A stretch of 64,000 nucleotides of DNA from Apiospora phragmitis (taxonomy: Eukaryota > Ascomycota > Sordariomycetes > Amphisphaeriales > Apiosporaceae): the NCBI GenBank assembly GCA_038363925.1, contig JAQQWL010000011.1:7626001-7690000 (forward strand), written 5' to 3'. Below, piece after piece: positions 12,218 through 23,562 of this stretch (the stretch's first letter is position 1; the number at the start of each line of letters is the position of its first letter). The notes under the pieces are model-generated. The model saw nothing but the letters and a program-made list of their open reading frames with translations, was not told the origin of the DNA and ran no database searches. A program made the position numbers and the translations under genes.

Positions 12218-15200
12218 CGCGGAATGCGAAATTCAGAATTCAGTTAGCGCTTTGTTAAACAAGACGGCCGTACGCGTACTGATGGATGGTGCAGGCCTGG
12301 ACAGGCAGTAGGTAGAGAAGCAGTTAACAAGACTCGGTGCTTGGCTACCTTGCCGTCGATCAAAAAAGATGTGCGGCAAGGGCGGGGGTCGTTCGTTCGA
12401 ACTGGCGGCGGAGTTGGGTTGCGGTGGTTGCGGTTGCGGTTGCTTGGCAATCAAAGATCCCGACCTAACAGGTCCAGGAAGGATGGGATGACGGCAATAA
12501 TGGAAGCGGGTGGGATGAGATGAGTGAGCGCTAGCTAACCTAACGATCTCGTTTGCATTACTGTATCAGATCTTGGGCCATCGCATCTGGCGGGTGTCTA
12601 TCAAACCTGTCATCCTGTCATCCGGCTATCCAACACCAACCACTATTCGCCTGCTTGCTACATTTACATCTCAGCATTGTGAGTGGAGTAACGTTTCGTA
12701 GCACCTCGAGCCGGGCGGCCGTCGCCAATGCATCTGGAGAGCACGAGCGAGAGTAAGTACCTATGTTTATGCAACAACATCTCATCACCATTGAATGCCG
12801 TGTCGTATGGTATGTATTCTCGGAGACGCGGAGGAAGCCGTCGAGGGGGTGTCAGCAATGCTAAGCAGAAAGTATGTTTGGTGAGGATGCTTCGTCAGTT
12901 GACAGCATCAATGGAAACTGCGGGATATAGGCGATGAATAGTGGGCAGGTCATGCACGCCACATGAACATGAACGCAGGACGCTGGGACGTCCGTGATAC
13001 AATTGCAAACAGATGACCCCTGTTGGCACTTTCTTCTACATAAAGTATGTACCTGCTGCTAAAGATCCGTAGTGGAGACCAGCAGCTGCCCAAAACCAAA
13101 ACCGCTCTTTCTTTTCCCGCATCGGCAGCATACATAATGTACCATGGCCGGAGGTTTTTTTTTCAAGGGTGACAGGTCAAAATTTGGCAGCATGTTATTC
13201 GGTAGGAGCGAACGCCGTCCAGGTGGGTAAGGCTTGTTTTAGTGGCTCTTTCCCATCCAGCTCAACCCAGCTGAGGCTCGCATTGGGAGGGTTACTAAAA
13301 ATTTAGCTTCTTCTCTGAGTTGTGAGATGCGTGCATGCAGGTGGTAGGTTATGTTACCGGCTACCAGTCCTCCAGATCCGAGCCAGCAAAGAAGCAATAA
13401 GAGCTGCATGCCAATATCATCATGTGGAAGTAGGCATTATTTTACTAAGAAAAACCTAGTTGTAAGTATAGGTATACCAGACGCATGTAACCTAGCTAAC
13501 AGCTTCTCAACACTTATTACTCATTATATACATCCCTACATTACGTAGGCTATATACATGGAGGCAATAAGAGGTATGCAAATACGGAGTAGATCGCGAG
13601 AAGTAACATGAAGTAGGTTGCAGCCGCGGCAGGTGCTGGGTGCGGGGCATATTGGCCTGTCTCTACAAGGTTACCTTTGGAAGGTAGGAACGTTAGTCCA
13701 TTGATCGTGTCCTGCTAAGCGAGCACGTCCTCGCAGCTCTCTAGGCGGCTATCTCCATCCACTACTACTACCACCTAGGTTATATCGGATCCGACTTATG
13801 TCAACCACCTTTCAGCAGCAGAAACGCTAAGCTCCAGTTGATCAATGGACGATGGAATCAACATCGTGCGAGTCGCCCGGCCATCACATCACGCATGATT
13901 CTTTGCGCATAATGGTTCATCACTCCTGACCCGCTCACTCGTGACAGCACCGGGGCAAGCTGCTGTGCAGCAAGCACATCATCGCGTACAGTACCCAATC
14001 CATCCATCATCATCATCATGCGCTGTCAGCATATACCGGCCTTTAAGGCAATGCATTATCCCAGTCTAGACTTTTGCTGTCACTGCTGGACTCTTGACCG
14101 CCGCCAGCGCCAGCCCACACCGGCTTTCCACCAAAAGCCTCTTTTGAAACGTCAGCCAAGTGTTTCCATGGTGTACTTCACCCGCAATGAACATACAGTA
14201 CTGTCGACTTGTTTGATCATCTTTTTAGTCAGAAGTATACAGACAACCAGTCTCGCCTGGGTACAGGGATTCAAGGGCACCTCTACTTGGCCGGCCCGGT
14301 GTTCGCCATGGCTTCCCAGGGCTTTTGCGAGAAGCAAATGGCCGGCATCATCTTGGCATCATCTCATCGTCACCCCCAATCCTGATTGTCTCTTTATTCG
14401 AAGACGAGCAGGAAGAAGGGCGAGTAGAATGGTCCTCCAGCAGTGATGGCGCCAGAGTGTGGTTAGCGTGCACGCCTGGTGGTGGGAAAAGCAATATAAG
14501 ATCAGCGATGAAGAATAACCTAAACTTAGTTGTGCGCCAAGATGGGAGGAAGCGCTCAAGCCAAAACTAGTTCCCTTTGGCAGGACGGTTACCCTCTAGC
14601 GCAGAATACTTCCATTTCTGCTTGGATTGTGCTGCCGAGAGACCGGAAGGTCTTCCGCTCTGGCAAATGGGCCGTAGCTCCATCCGGATTGGCCCATAGA
14701 GCTCGCCCAACAGCTCATTAGAGGGCCTGGAGGCAGAGATAAGCAAGACAGTTATCCATACTGGTTTCCAGAGGCAGACCAGGTACGCTTGAGCCTTGGT
14801 ACCAACTTCGTATGCATATTGATCTGGCCGGCACGGTAGTGCTAGATTCGCATCCCGCTGTCAAGATATTTTGTTGGTTGGCTAGGACTTGGACGCTTGA
14901 CCGGTCCTCATGGGGCTTGATGCACTTCTTACTGCAGTACTCCATGTCCTTTCCGTCTTGTACTTCGACACAGGCAGGCCACGTCTCGGAGGATTTCTGG
15001 CGCAAGGAACGATCCACTGGGTTTCCTTGCGCTCCTACATAAAATGCCGGGAGTCAAGCTAACAATGCTATGATGTGCTCGGCTAGTACAAGTTGAGTCT
15101 GGGACGGTATGATACATCGTTTCTCCAAAACCAGCAATGGGATGAACCTGGCGTGGGGGCTGGTCTGTCGGGAAGTCGATCCGCCCGTATATCTGAGCAC

Positions 15201-18016
15201 TATCGACGGGAAGTGGTGTGGAATCAATTAGTTTGCTGTCTTCGGTTCGTCCCATGTGTCTTGTCTTTATGAAACTGGCCGGCTGGGTTTGCGGCTCACC
15301 GAATGCTAATAAGCCTATTGAATTACCGGAACGAATGAAGGGGGTATCTTGAAGGCACGAACGCTATACGATCTACATCATCTTCCCATAATCAAGAGAT
15401 TACCGTTCTGGTCAAGATCAAATTTCGGAGTCAAGAAGTCAAAGAAGCAGCTAGTTTGCGTGTCCTATGCAAAAAACTTGGTGGCCAACACCATGAAGAA
15501 CCACATTATTCTTCATACCAACCAAGCTGTCATGGTAGATTGCCAATCATGCGGTCTCCAATCATCCGAGCCCCAAAGCAAATACCTAAAGGGTCCATGG
15601 CCTTGGCCGGTTAGGCGAGAAAAGGGGCATTCTCTTCCAGAGTGCACAAACGATGCCTTAATTCTGATACTATCCTGATGGTAGATCCATGACGTAGACT
15701 CCATTCTGTTCGGTCCAGAAACAAAGAGGCAGAGACTGGCATAAAACCACGGGCGGCTGAGTGACGTGTTGCGCGCGGCGCCTCCCGTGGACGCCACCGG
15801 TGGATATTCCTGTTCTCCTAGTAGTATATGCTTCCAAGTACGCAAGAAAATCCCAGCGGCAGTAAACGTCGAGCGGTATTCGCTAGACGATGCAAGACCT
15901 GCAGTGCTTTCCGCATATGCCAACTCCGACACTTTGATATATCACAATGAGGTATCACCACCATGACGAAAATAGATAATCGGTCTCATTTGATTCGATC
16001 AAGTTAGGGAGTAGGTGAGTGGCTATGTTGGCTGTTGCTTTGTTATTCCTGGGCAGTGTTTCCCTGCTCAAGCACTCTCTGTCCCAGACAAGGTCGCGAT
16101 AAAAGGAAAGGCAGTATGGGCAGATTTACATATAAAACTGATATCTACGCTCTTCACGATTCAAGACCGTAAAAGCTAAAGTCTCGAAGGAGAAGTGATC
16201 GGTGGGCCTTCAGCTAGCCTCGGCAGATTCTGCAAGTCCAAACGCCCATTATACAAGAGGCTTGTACTTGTACGATTGCTTTCTCCCACGCCCTCTGGGC
16301 CATTATATCACATCACTACAGGAGCTCTGTAGCCGGAATCCCCATTTGGACTGATTGGCCAGTGACACTCCGGAGCATGTGATGACGAGCCCTTGCGGGC
16401 GTGTTCTTCAGCTAACATCTGCAAGAAACGTAGCATTTGTCTGTGCCACTGAGACCGCAATGTCTTGAACCCCCAATTACCGACGACTCTCACCGCCAGT
16501 GTTTTATACCACTTTTCTTTGCCCTTCCCTCACCGGTGCGCTGACTACATAGGCGTGTACGTATGCAGGTAATCCCGTGTCTCATCGCCCGGGACCTCAG
16601 ATGGCCATACCCGGATTATGGACCTGCCAGAGCCTCGGCTGCCATTACGTGCTGAACCAGAGGTGAGACGACGCTCTCAGATGAGAGACAAAACCCAATT
16701 ACCTGCGCCAGTTGGGAGGACGCCAACCAGGTAATAGGGATCCCAATGAGGTACCTCGCAGGGGTCGGTGACTACCAAAGGTGAAACCACAACGTTCGCT
16801 CTCAGCCAGTATCTCGAAATCATGTCAGACCGGGGTCGAATCTAGCATAACGGGGATGCATCATGGATCTGCTTCCTGCTGTGCAATCTCAGAGATGCAT
16901 GTGCCCCCTCTAGGCCAGAAAGAACTGTTTTACATAGGAAAAAACCTCAATCTACTTACTATTCTAGAAGTTGCCTCGGTGGCGGGCCTTGACGACCTGT
17001 AACCTCCTGACTCTGAAAATCACAAATGATGAATGCAGACACAAACCCTGACAGCGGTAAAGATGTCGGTACTCAAACCATCATTCCCCATTCCTTCGAA
17101 TCAACTTCTCGAAGATGCTAGCTGCAGAAGCATGCAATGCGGGCTACGTCGATCCTGCTCTCTTGTTTGGTTCCAGATACCGGTCACATCATATACAGCG
17201 CGCCTTTGATGCAGCCACCAAGTCTACGTAGCTTCATACGTAACATTGAGGTGAACTCCAGCGAGCCGGCGATAACCCAGCGCCGAATCATAGATACCAG
17301 TATATTGAGACATGTGGAATGCGAGAAGCTCAAGGTCGATCCCAAGGTATTTTTACGCAAGGACGGCGGAAAGGCTACACGTGCACAAACCAAGTGGATA
17401 TGAACCTGGTAAGAGGTAGGAACCCCTTTTACGAAATCGAGAGACGCGCCCCTAATGCGTATCCTCTGATAATATGCAAGTCACACAAGGGGGATCGGAT
17501 CTGCTGCAGCGGGAGAAGCTGTAACTACAGCACCGATAACTGTAAGTATTGGGCAAGTCAATATTTCCTGGGCAAGGTGACCAAGGTCTGCCCTATACAA
17601 GACTACTCGCATTAGAAAGCATTCATAACCCGCATTGTAGCGCTACTAAATGAGACACCAAAATTACCCTCAAGCCGATATGTTGATAGATTGACGGTTT
17701 TGGCAGCTGGCAGCAGGAATGAATGAATGAATGAAGCATTGTAGCAGTAGTTATCATGTGGAGGGGACGTAGTTTCTACGTACGAGTGGTTTTCCACCTG
17801 AGTACAGTACAGTGATTGCTATTGAGTAAGTAATGTATTCAAAGTTAGTTCTACCACGTCTTGTTATGTGATATGTCATGATCACCGCTTTTCCATGCTA
17901 CCAAATGTCGCAATATAATAAGCTACCCGTTTGTTTTCCTCACTTATTGGCAGCATCCACCGCCTATCTAGTATCGTGTGCGTGTGTCTGTATGTATCTA
18001 TCCCGTAAGACATCCG

Positions 18017-20046
18017 TCACATCCCCGCCCGTACAAGCCCTGGAAAGGCCGCCAGCGGTATGACGGGACACGAAGTCATCCTCGGGTTGTGGCTCAGCGG
18101 ACGCGGGCCCGGCCGTGGCAGCTCCCCAACCTCTGCGTAGTACTTGCCCGTCAGATCTACCGGCGGTAGGTCGAGCGCCATCCTCATCGCCTCATTATTA
18201 TCAGCAGACGGCGCGTAGAGCGTCGACGAGGACCCCTTCGAAGCGATGGCGGTCGTCGATCCGGTCTCGGCGTGGTTGTCGTTGCTGACGACAAAGACCG
18301 CGCGCATGAAGTCGAGAAAAGAGTCAATCTCCCGTTTCGTTGTCATGGCGCCAACGCTCGCTCGCACGATTCTGGTGATGTTGTCGTTGTTAGCAAGACC
18401 AGGTTACGATGCTCTTCACGCGTACCATACAATACACCACAGACGATGTATGAATATACTTACCCAGTAGGGAGACCGTGTATGATGGCAATACCATGAG
18501 ATCCGCAATGATGCCCTGCCGAGAGCGCCCGATCCATCATCCAGGGCTCGTACCCCAGGGAAGTAAAGATACCACCTGGGTTACAGACACCTATGAGCGA
18601 ACAGCGAACATTAGTATCGTTTCTGGACGTGTCTCAAGTTATCGTGCTTCAGTGGGTTTTGACGTGTGTTTATCGTATTCACCTACCTCCTGATCTGATG
18701 TATATGCCTGCAGAATTAGCCGACTTCTCGACTTCCGCATACGGTATGTGCTGCCCGTCGGCCTTGAGCACGTTGAACGCTATCACGGACCCCTGTCTTC
18801 GGGGATCCTCGAAGGCCGCGGAGCACCGGTTCTCGTTGTAGATGCGGCAGGCGGGCGCCCCGTTCGGATGCCGGATCTCCGAGAGGCCCCGGTAGAGCCG
18901 GGCCAGGAGATAGGATGTGTGCTTAGATACTGTCTTCATGGAGACGTATAGCTTCTTGTGCACGTCGATCGCTTCGCCCAGCGCGATGATGCTGTGGAAC
19001 GGCAGGGTGCCGTCCTCGAGCCCGTCGTGGATGTGGTAGTTGGGTGCCTGCAGCCCCTTGATCTTGTGCCACGGGTCGCTCAGCGTGCTGATCATGGTGA
19101 CGGTGCCGCCGCCAAAGTATTTCCTCAGCGTCAGGATGTGGCCGGAGTCCTTGCGCACCACGAGTGCGCCGAGGTCGGGGAACCCGAAGATCTTGTATAG
19201 CGAGAGGCATGTGAAGTCGGGGGCCTGGTCCGGGTCCCCAAATACAAGCTCCATGGGACTAGTCATGGCCAGCGCGGCAGCATCGAAAAGTGTGTCTGTC
19301 ATCATCGTCACATTAGCCACCGATCTATCTGCCTGTGGGATATATGATATGTGGGCCCTTTTCAGGGGCTACTTACAACAGTTCTGGAGGGTGGCAGACT
19401 GGCGAATCCTGCCACACCAAGACGGCGGGAGCCTCCGCCCAGTCATATTGGACTGGCCGGGGTAAGCAAAGAGGCCGAGGTCGTTGAGGCTGTGTCGGCC
19501 GGCCAACGCTCTACTTTGCGACTGGAGCCATTCTTCGACCTCGTAGTCGCTCCCGAAGCAGTGGTGGTAGCCGTAGGTGAGTTCCCTCACCCCGACGAGG
19601 CTGGTATGGGCGTCCTTGTGAAAGCCGTACCAGAACCGGCCAGACTTGGTCTTCTCCGCCAGGTCGCGGAAGGAGTCGGCGACCAGCTTGATGGCGGCCG
19701 TGGCATTCGCCACAAACACGAGGTCAAAGTGGGCCGGGTCCGCCCCGAGAAACGTCAGCGCTTTTTCTCGGATCCGGTCGACGTTCTCCCCCGACAGCTT
19801 CGCCGGCGAGTTCTCCGAGTGGGGGTTCCCGTACAGGTTGGACAGCATCTTCCGGGTGAAACCTTCGACTGCCGACTTCGCATAGATGGTCGCACCGCTG
19901 TGGTCGAGGTAGACTCCTGGTGGTACGTTTATGCAGTCAGCACTCTATTTGCTTTGTTCCACGTGCGCTGCTTACCTACCATCGTTCATATGCGGATACT
20001 CCACAGGCCGTATAGCCTCCACGTCCTGGTTGTATTCGTTCTCCAT
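18017..20046 (-). CDS. Molybdenum-cofactor-sulfurase-like PLP enzyme (class V aminotransferase fold)
   Basis: Five exons: 20046-19980, 19916-19377, 19328-18687, 18590-18464 and 18371-18017, coding 576 residues; all phases agree. The fold is that of NifS/MOCOS-type cysteine desulfurases, which transfer sulfur from cysteine via a PLP lysine and a persulfide cysteine. Visible landmarks: VYLDHSGATIYAKSAVEGF near the N terminus, YGNPHSENSPAKL, the substrate/PLP region GFHKDAHTSLVGVRE, the Schiff-base lysine Lys248 in LSLYKIFGFP, and Cys419 in RSGGVCNPGG at the position of the persulfide cysteine. ASVGAMTTKREIDSFLDF ends the fold. Classical Moco sulfurases (HxB, ABA3) continue with MOSC domains; here only ~80 low-complexity residues follow. 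It is probably a cytosolic desulfurase-like enzyme, but the sulfur acceptor is unknown. Intron 2 is only 48 nt. Confidence 0.9.
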
Positions 20047-22674
20047 GGCGTGACTGGATCGTGGATGAAGACGGAAAGGCGATCACGCGGAATGAATTAT
20101 GCCAGTTAAACGAGAGAGATTCAGCCAGATTCAAGGGGATGCTGAGGTGATATAGAGATATAGCTGCTGATGGGATGTGGTGTCCGGCGTGTCTGCAAGG
20201 GTCGTATAAGACCCAGGTATGGATAGAGAATATGATCTGACTTTAACACTTCTTACCAATCATGCTCGTTCCAGACCGCGGCCAAGTTTCCGCTATCATG
20301 ACCAGCAGCCATTACATATGGAATATTTGCGCTGCTGCACACCCTCTCGTGTCAATGAGGTTGCCCATACTCTCAGCCTTTGTCTTGACCGGTCATGCAT
20401 ATCGGTAGGTCCCCTAGCTGGGTCACATCGGGTCTCTCCACGAGACAGCCTTACCAGATAACGTTCAAGCGTTAGCTCTGGCATCGCCCGAGGCAGATAA
20501 GATCGCTCCAGATGTGCTCGCACAGAGTGTATGGGAACTAGCTCGCTATCGGTATGGATATTGGATGCAACTGGCCTGTCTGCATCGGCAATGTCGGATA
20601 GCGACTAGGCCCATCCGAAGGAACCCCCCATCAGAGAGACTGGTACGCTCCTACTATTCGGTATAGGGGAAGTTCAAGGCTGCCCATGTTGTCAGCTCGC
20701 GCCTTCCCACGTTGCCTGCGCTGACTGACGTCGTCGCGTCAGTTGTTAGGCTCGCAACTTCTGGTACAGCTGCAACCATCAGCCCAACCGTCTTCAGGTT
20801 GGGTTCTTTTTGGGCGTCTGCGGTTTGCTATATCCATTGCTTTTCAATACCGTTTTGTTGACCCGACGCAATGGAGACCGTTATCTGTTACCAACCGGTA
20901 ATGCTGACATCATGTATGTCTCAAAGTCAACACTGCTCTGTATGTTCTACAGATGAGACAGTTCACTAACGATCGTGCACCGACCGCTGCTTCCGAGGTA
21001 GCCCGCCCTCCACGAGTAACCTTCACTAGGCCAAGGGGCCAAGATGGACAGAAGTACGGAGGCTTTCTCCCGTCACCCCCGGTTCTTGAGGGTCATCATC
21101 AGCTTGGTATGGGGGGTATTTGCGGCTAACTGTTTGTTTATCGGGTGAGTGCCCGAAGGGGGGCTTTGGGGGCCCTTTGACGTAAGAAGGACTGCGGTGG
21201 AGTGGTGATTTGGGATTATGGTTGAGCTGCTCAGGTGGAGGATGTTCATTCCTGGTAATGGTTCCTTTCCGGGAACAGAAGAACGTCGTTTGACTGGTCG
21301 GTGATAGAGACATGTTGGTAATGCAGACGTCTGCCCCCATGTCGCCCTAGATGGTGTCGTTGTGCAACCTCAACCGCCCACGGAGTTTCCTTGGCTGTCA
21401 TCGCCTTGACCAATGAGCTTTTCCAGAGGTGTGAATCCAGGGTCAGCTCGAGACAGAAAAATGAATAACCCGATATCACATCACTAATGCGTGCTAGAGG
21501 TCCAATACTCTGGTAACAAATGGCCGAATAGTATGCTGCTGCATAGCGCATTATTGGAGGGTTTTCGAATTAGTGAAGAATCTGGAATTGGAAGCATTGG
21601 CTGATGGTCCTTCCGCAGATGCAAGGGTACGTGATGCGGCACTGCCTTGCCTGAAATGTATCGATAAAAACAGAAGACACAGCGTCGTCTGCCTCGGCCT
21701 TCCGCCGCTCTCGTGCATACCAGGGTAGTATTGAATTAATAAAACACCCTTACTCACCCAAATTAACAAGCATACTGATGACTTGCGCAAGCCAAAGGAT
21801 GCAACCAAATATTCTTTCATGGCTGAATGATCGGCTCACTAATGCAGTAGATCATGGGCCTCATGCAATATAGCGGCCGCCGGATCCAGCGCATAGCTTT
21901 GGGCCAAGCTACATTGGCACACTGGCCAGCACTCATCTTGGCGTTTATCACGATCCCTTCACGGAAGCTGCCAGCGCCTATCGCGATTCACTCACTACAC
22001 TAGGGCTCGTCATAAGCCACCAGCGCGGATCATTCCCAGTCGGGGTGTGCCGTTTTTGAATACATCACTGAGAAGGGAACAGTATTGTATTTCCAGGCAA
22101 GTCGTGTTGATCTCAAGCGAGACTGCCAATTGTCACTGCACCATGCGATAAGCGAGTCCAGTCTTGGATGCAGTGACTGGGTGTCATAAAATGCTTACTG
22201 AACAGTGTGCATATGCAATCCATCAGGTAAGGGTCTGCCCGCACAGCCTATATCAGACTGTTGGGAATCATTCAGTGGACACCAGAGGCAGTGTTCACAC
22301 GATACAAAGCGCATATCGTACGTGGTGAGCGCCAGCCAATGTTACGACCCTACAAATTTTCTCAGCATCACTCCCGAAACGCGCACGTACAAGTCTCCAA
22401 GGCAGAATGATGTCTTTTAAGTAACTATCTGGGTGCTACTGACAATGGCAAGGTATCACCAGATTGGAGATCCATCCGAACGCAACTTCTCCCTTGGGCC
22501 AAGGGTATCTCCCAAATGTGCAATGCCGTATTGGTGGACCTACGAAACGGACCACCCAAACACCAGAACGCCGGGCCCAACAGTCCATGTAATGAGGGCA
22601 AGAAACCCATCACCTCCTCATAATGGGCGATGTACATCTAATTATTGCTGTTCCCATTTTCATTCAACCATCCT
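20047..22674. other. Intergenic, no gene seen
   Basis: The 2.6 kb lies between the 5' end of the PLP-enzyme gene and the 3' end of the superoxide dismutase gene. Open frames of 70-105 codons occur, but they lack homology-like motifs or splice-supported extension. Nothing else is recognisable. Confidence 0.45.
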
Positions 22675-23562
22675 TTAAAGAGCAAAGAAAAGGCCGAAAA
22701 GGGCCAACCAGGCGGGCTGGGCGAAAGCTACCCCCTGAAGAACGTTCGCTCCAGCCGTGACGACGGGAGACGAGGTTGAAGTGGGCGCAGTAGGGGTGTT
22801 GTTCAGTCCAGGCGTGGCAGAGCTCGTCGGGACAGAAACCGGAGCAGAAGCTGAGTTCGAGGGTCCCGACGCGGCCACCTCGAAGTTGGCGCACGAGATG
22901 CGAGTCTTGTTCGAGAAGTGAACAACGAAGCTGCGGTCCGGGATGGAGGCATTGCTGCCGCTGGTCACCGAGCTGAAGATGTCCGTGTAGTTGGCCTCGA
23001 AGGGATCCGAGGTGATGGCACCGTACTTGCCGCTCAGGTCCCCAACCTGGCAAGTCTGAGGGAACGGCTTGTCACAGACAGGGGTCTCGCCGCGGATGGT
23101 AGGGTCCAGGTGCGCGCCGGTTGAGGTACAGTTTCCATCGCCGGGAACCTTCTTCTCGTGGATGTGATAGACTGAACAGAATTAGTAAGCTGCGCATGTA
23201 AAGAAGGGATGCACCTTGTGGACATACGGAAGGGACCGCCCTCCTTCGGGAGGTTGGAGAACTTGACAGTGTATACGACACCGATACCATCAGGGCTGGA
23301 CATGACAGAGACAGAGCCCTTGACATTGCCATTCAAGGAGCCGGCAGTGAAGAAGGCCTTATCCGGAAGAGTTCCAGAAGCTGAGAACCCGACTGGGTTG
23401 TTGGTGACGGCTGTGGCATTGCCCAGTTCCTACACGAGGAGGAGGCTGTCAGCATGATCCGATGGGGACGGAGGTGAAAGTACCTACGCCGGTCTTGATA
23501 CCCTCGGCGTTGACGAGGGCAAGGCCGAGGGCCATGGTGGAGAGAACACCGAACGAATGCAT
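22675..23562 (-). CDS. GPI-anchored cell-surface Cu superoxide dismutase
   Basis: Three exons, 23562-23488, 23429-23228 and 23171-22675, give 257 residues. Residues 1-19 are a signal peptide ending VNA. The SOD domain has the copper ligands His95 and His97 (LYHIHE, completed across intron 2), His113 (GAHLD) and His177 (FVVHFSNKT), and a cysteine pair Cys107/Cys186. After residue ~190 comes a Ser/Thr/Pro-rich stalk and a hydrophobic tail (AQPAWLALFGLFFAL), typical of a GPI signal. It resembles fungal extracellular Cu-only SODs (Candida Sod4/5/6 type), which dismutate superoxide at the wall. The zinc loop of classical Cu/Zn SOD is not evident, which fits Cu-only enzymes. Expected location: plasma membrane or cell wall, defending against external or self-made superoxide. 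Confidence 0.9.

Larger units (their letters stand above)
7639..18016. other. 10.4 kb stretch without a supportable gene
   Basis: No reading frame here combines an ATG, protein-like composition and consistent splice sites. Frames around 14.7-15.3 kb and 15.5-15.9 kb on the minus strand were examined, but they either lack an ATG or do not splice in phase. The stretch holds several microsatellites (listed separately), an 11-C run near 10078-10088 and many TAGGTA-type words. I saw no terminal inverted repeats, LTR pairs or transposase motif. It could be regulatory spacer, a noncoding RNA locus or decayed repeat. Confidence 0.45.

Noticed and set aside
14718..15255. Two overlapping minus-strand frames that might be exons of a small gene
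   Set aside because: The candidate junction produces a stop codon and no other splice keeps phase; no recognisable motif.
15513..15932. 139-codon minus-strand frame
   Set aside because: It opens only with GTG just after an in-frame stop; the first ATG is more than halfway in; no domain.
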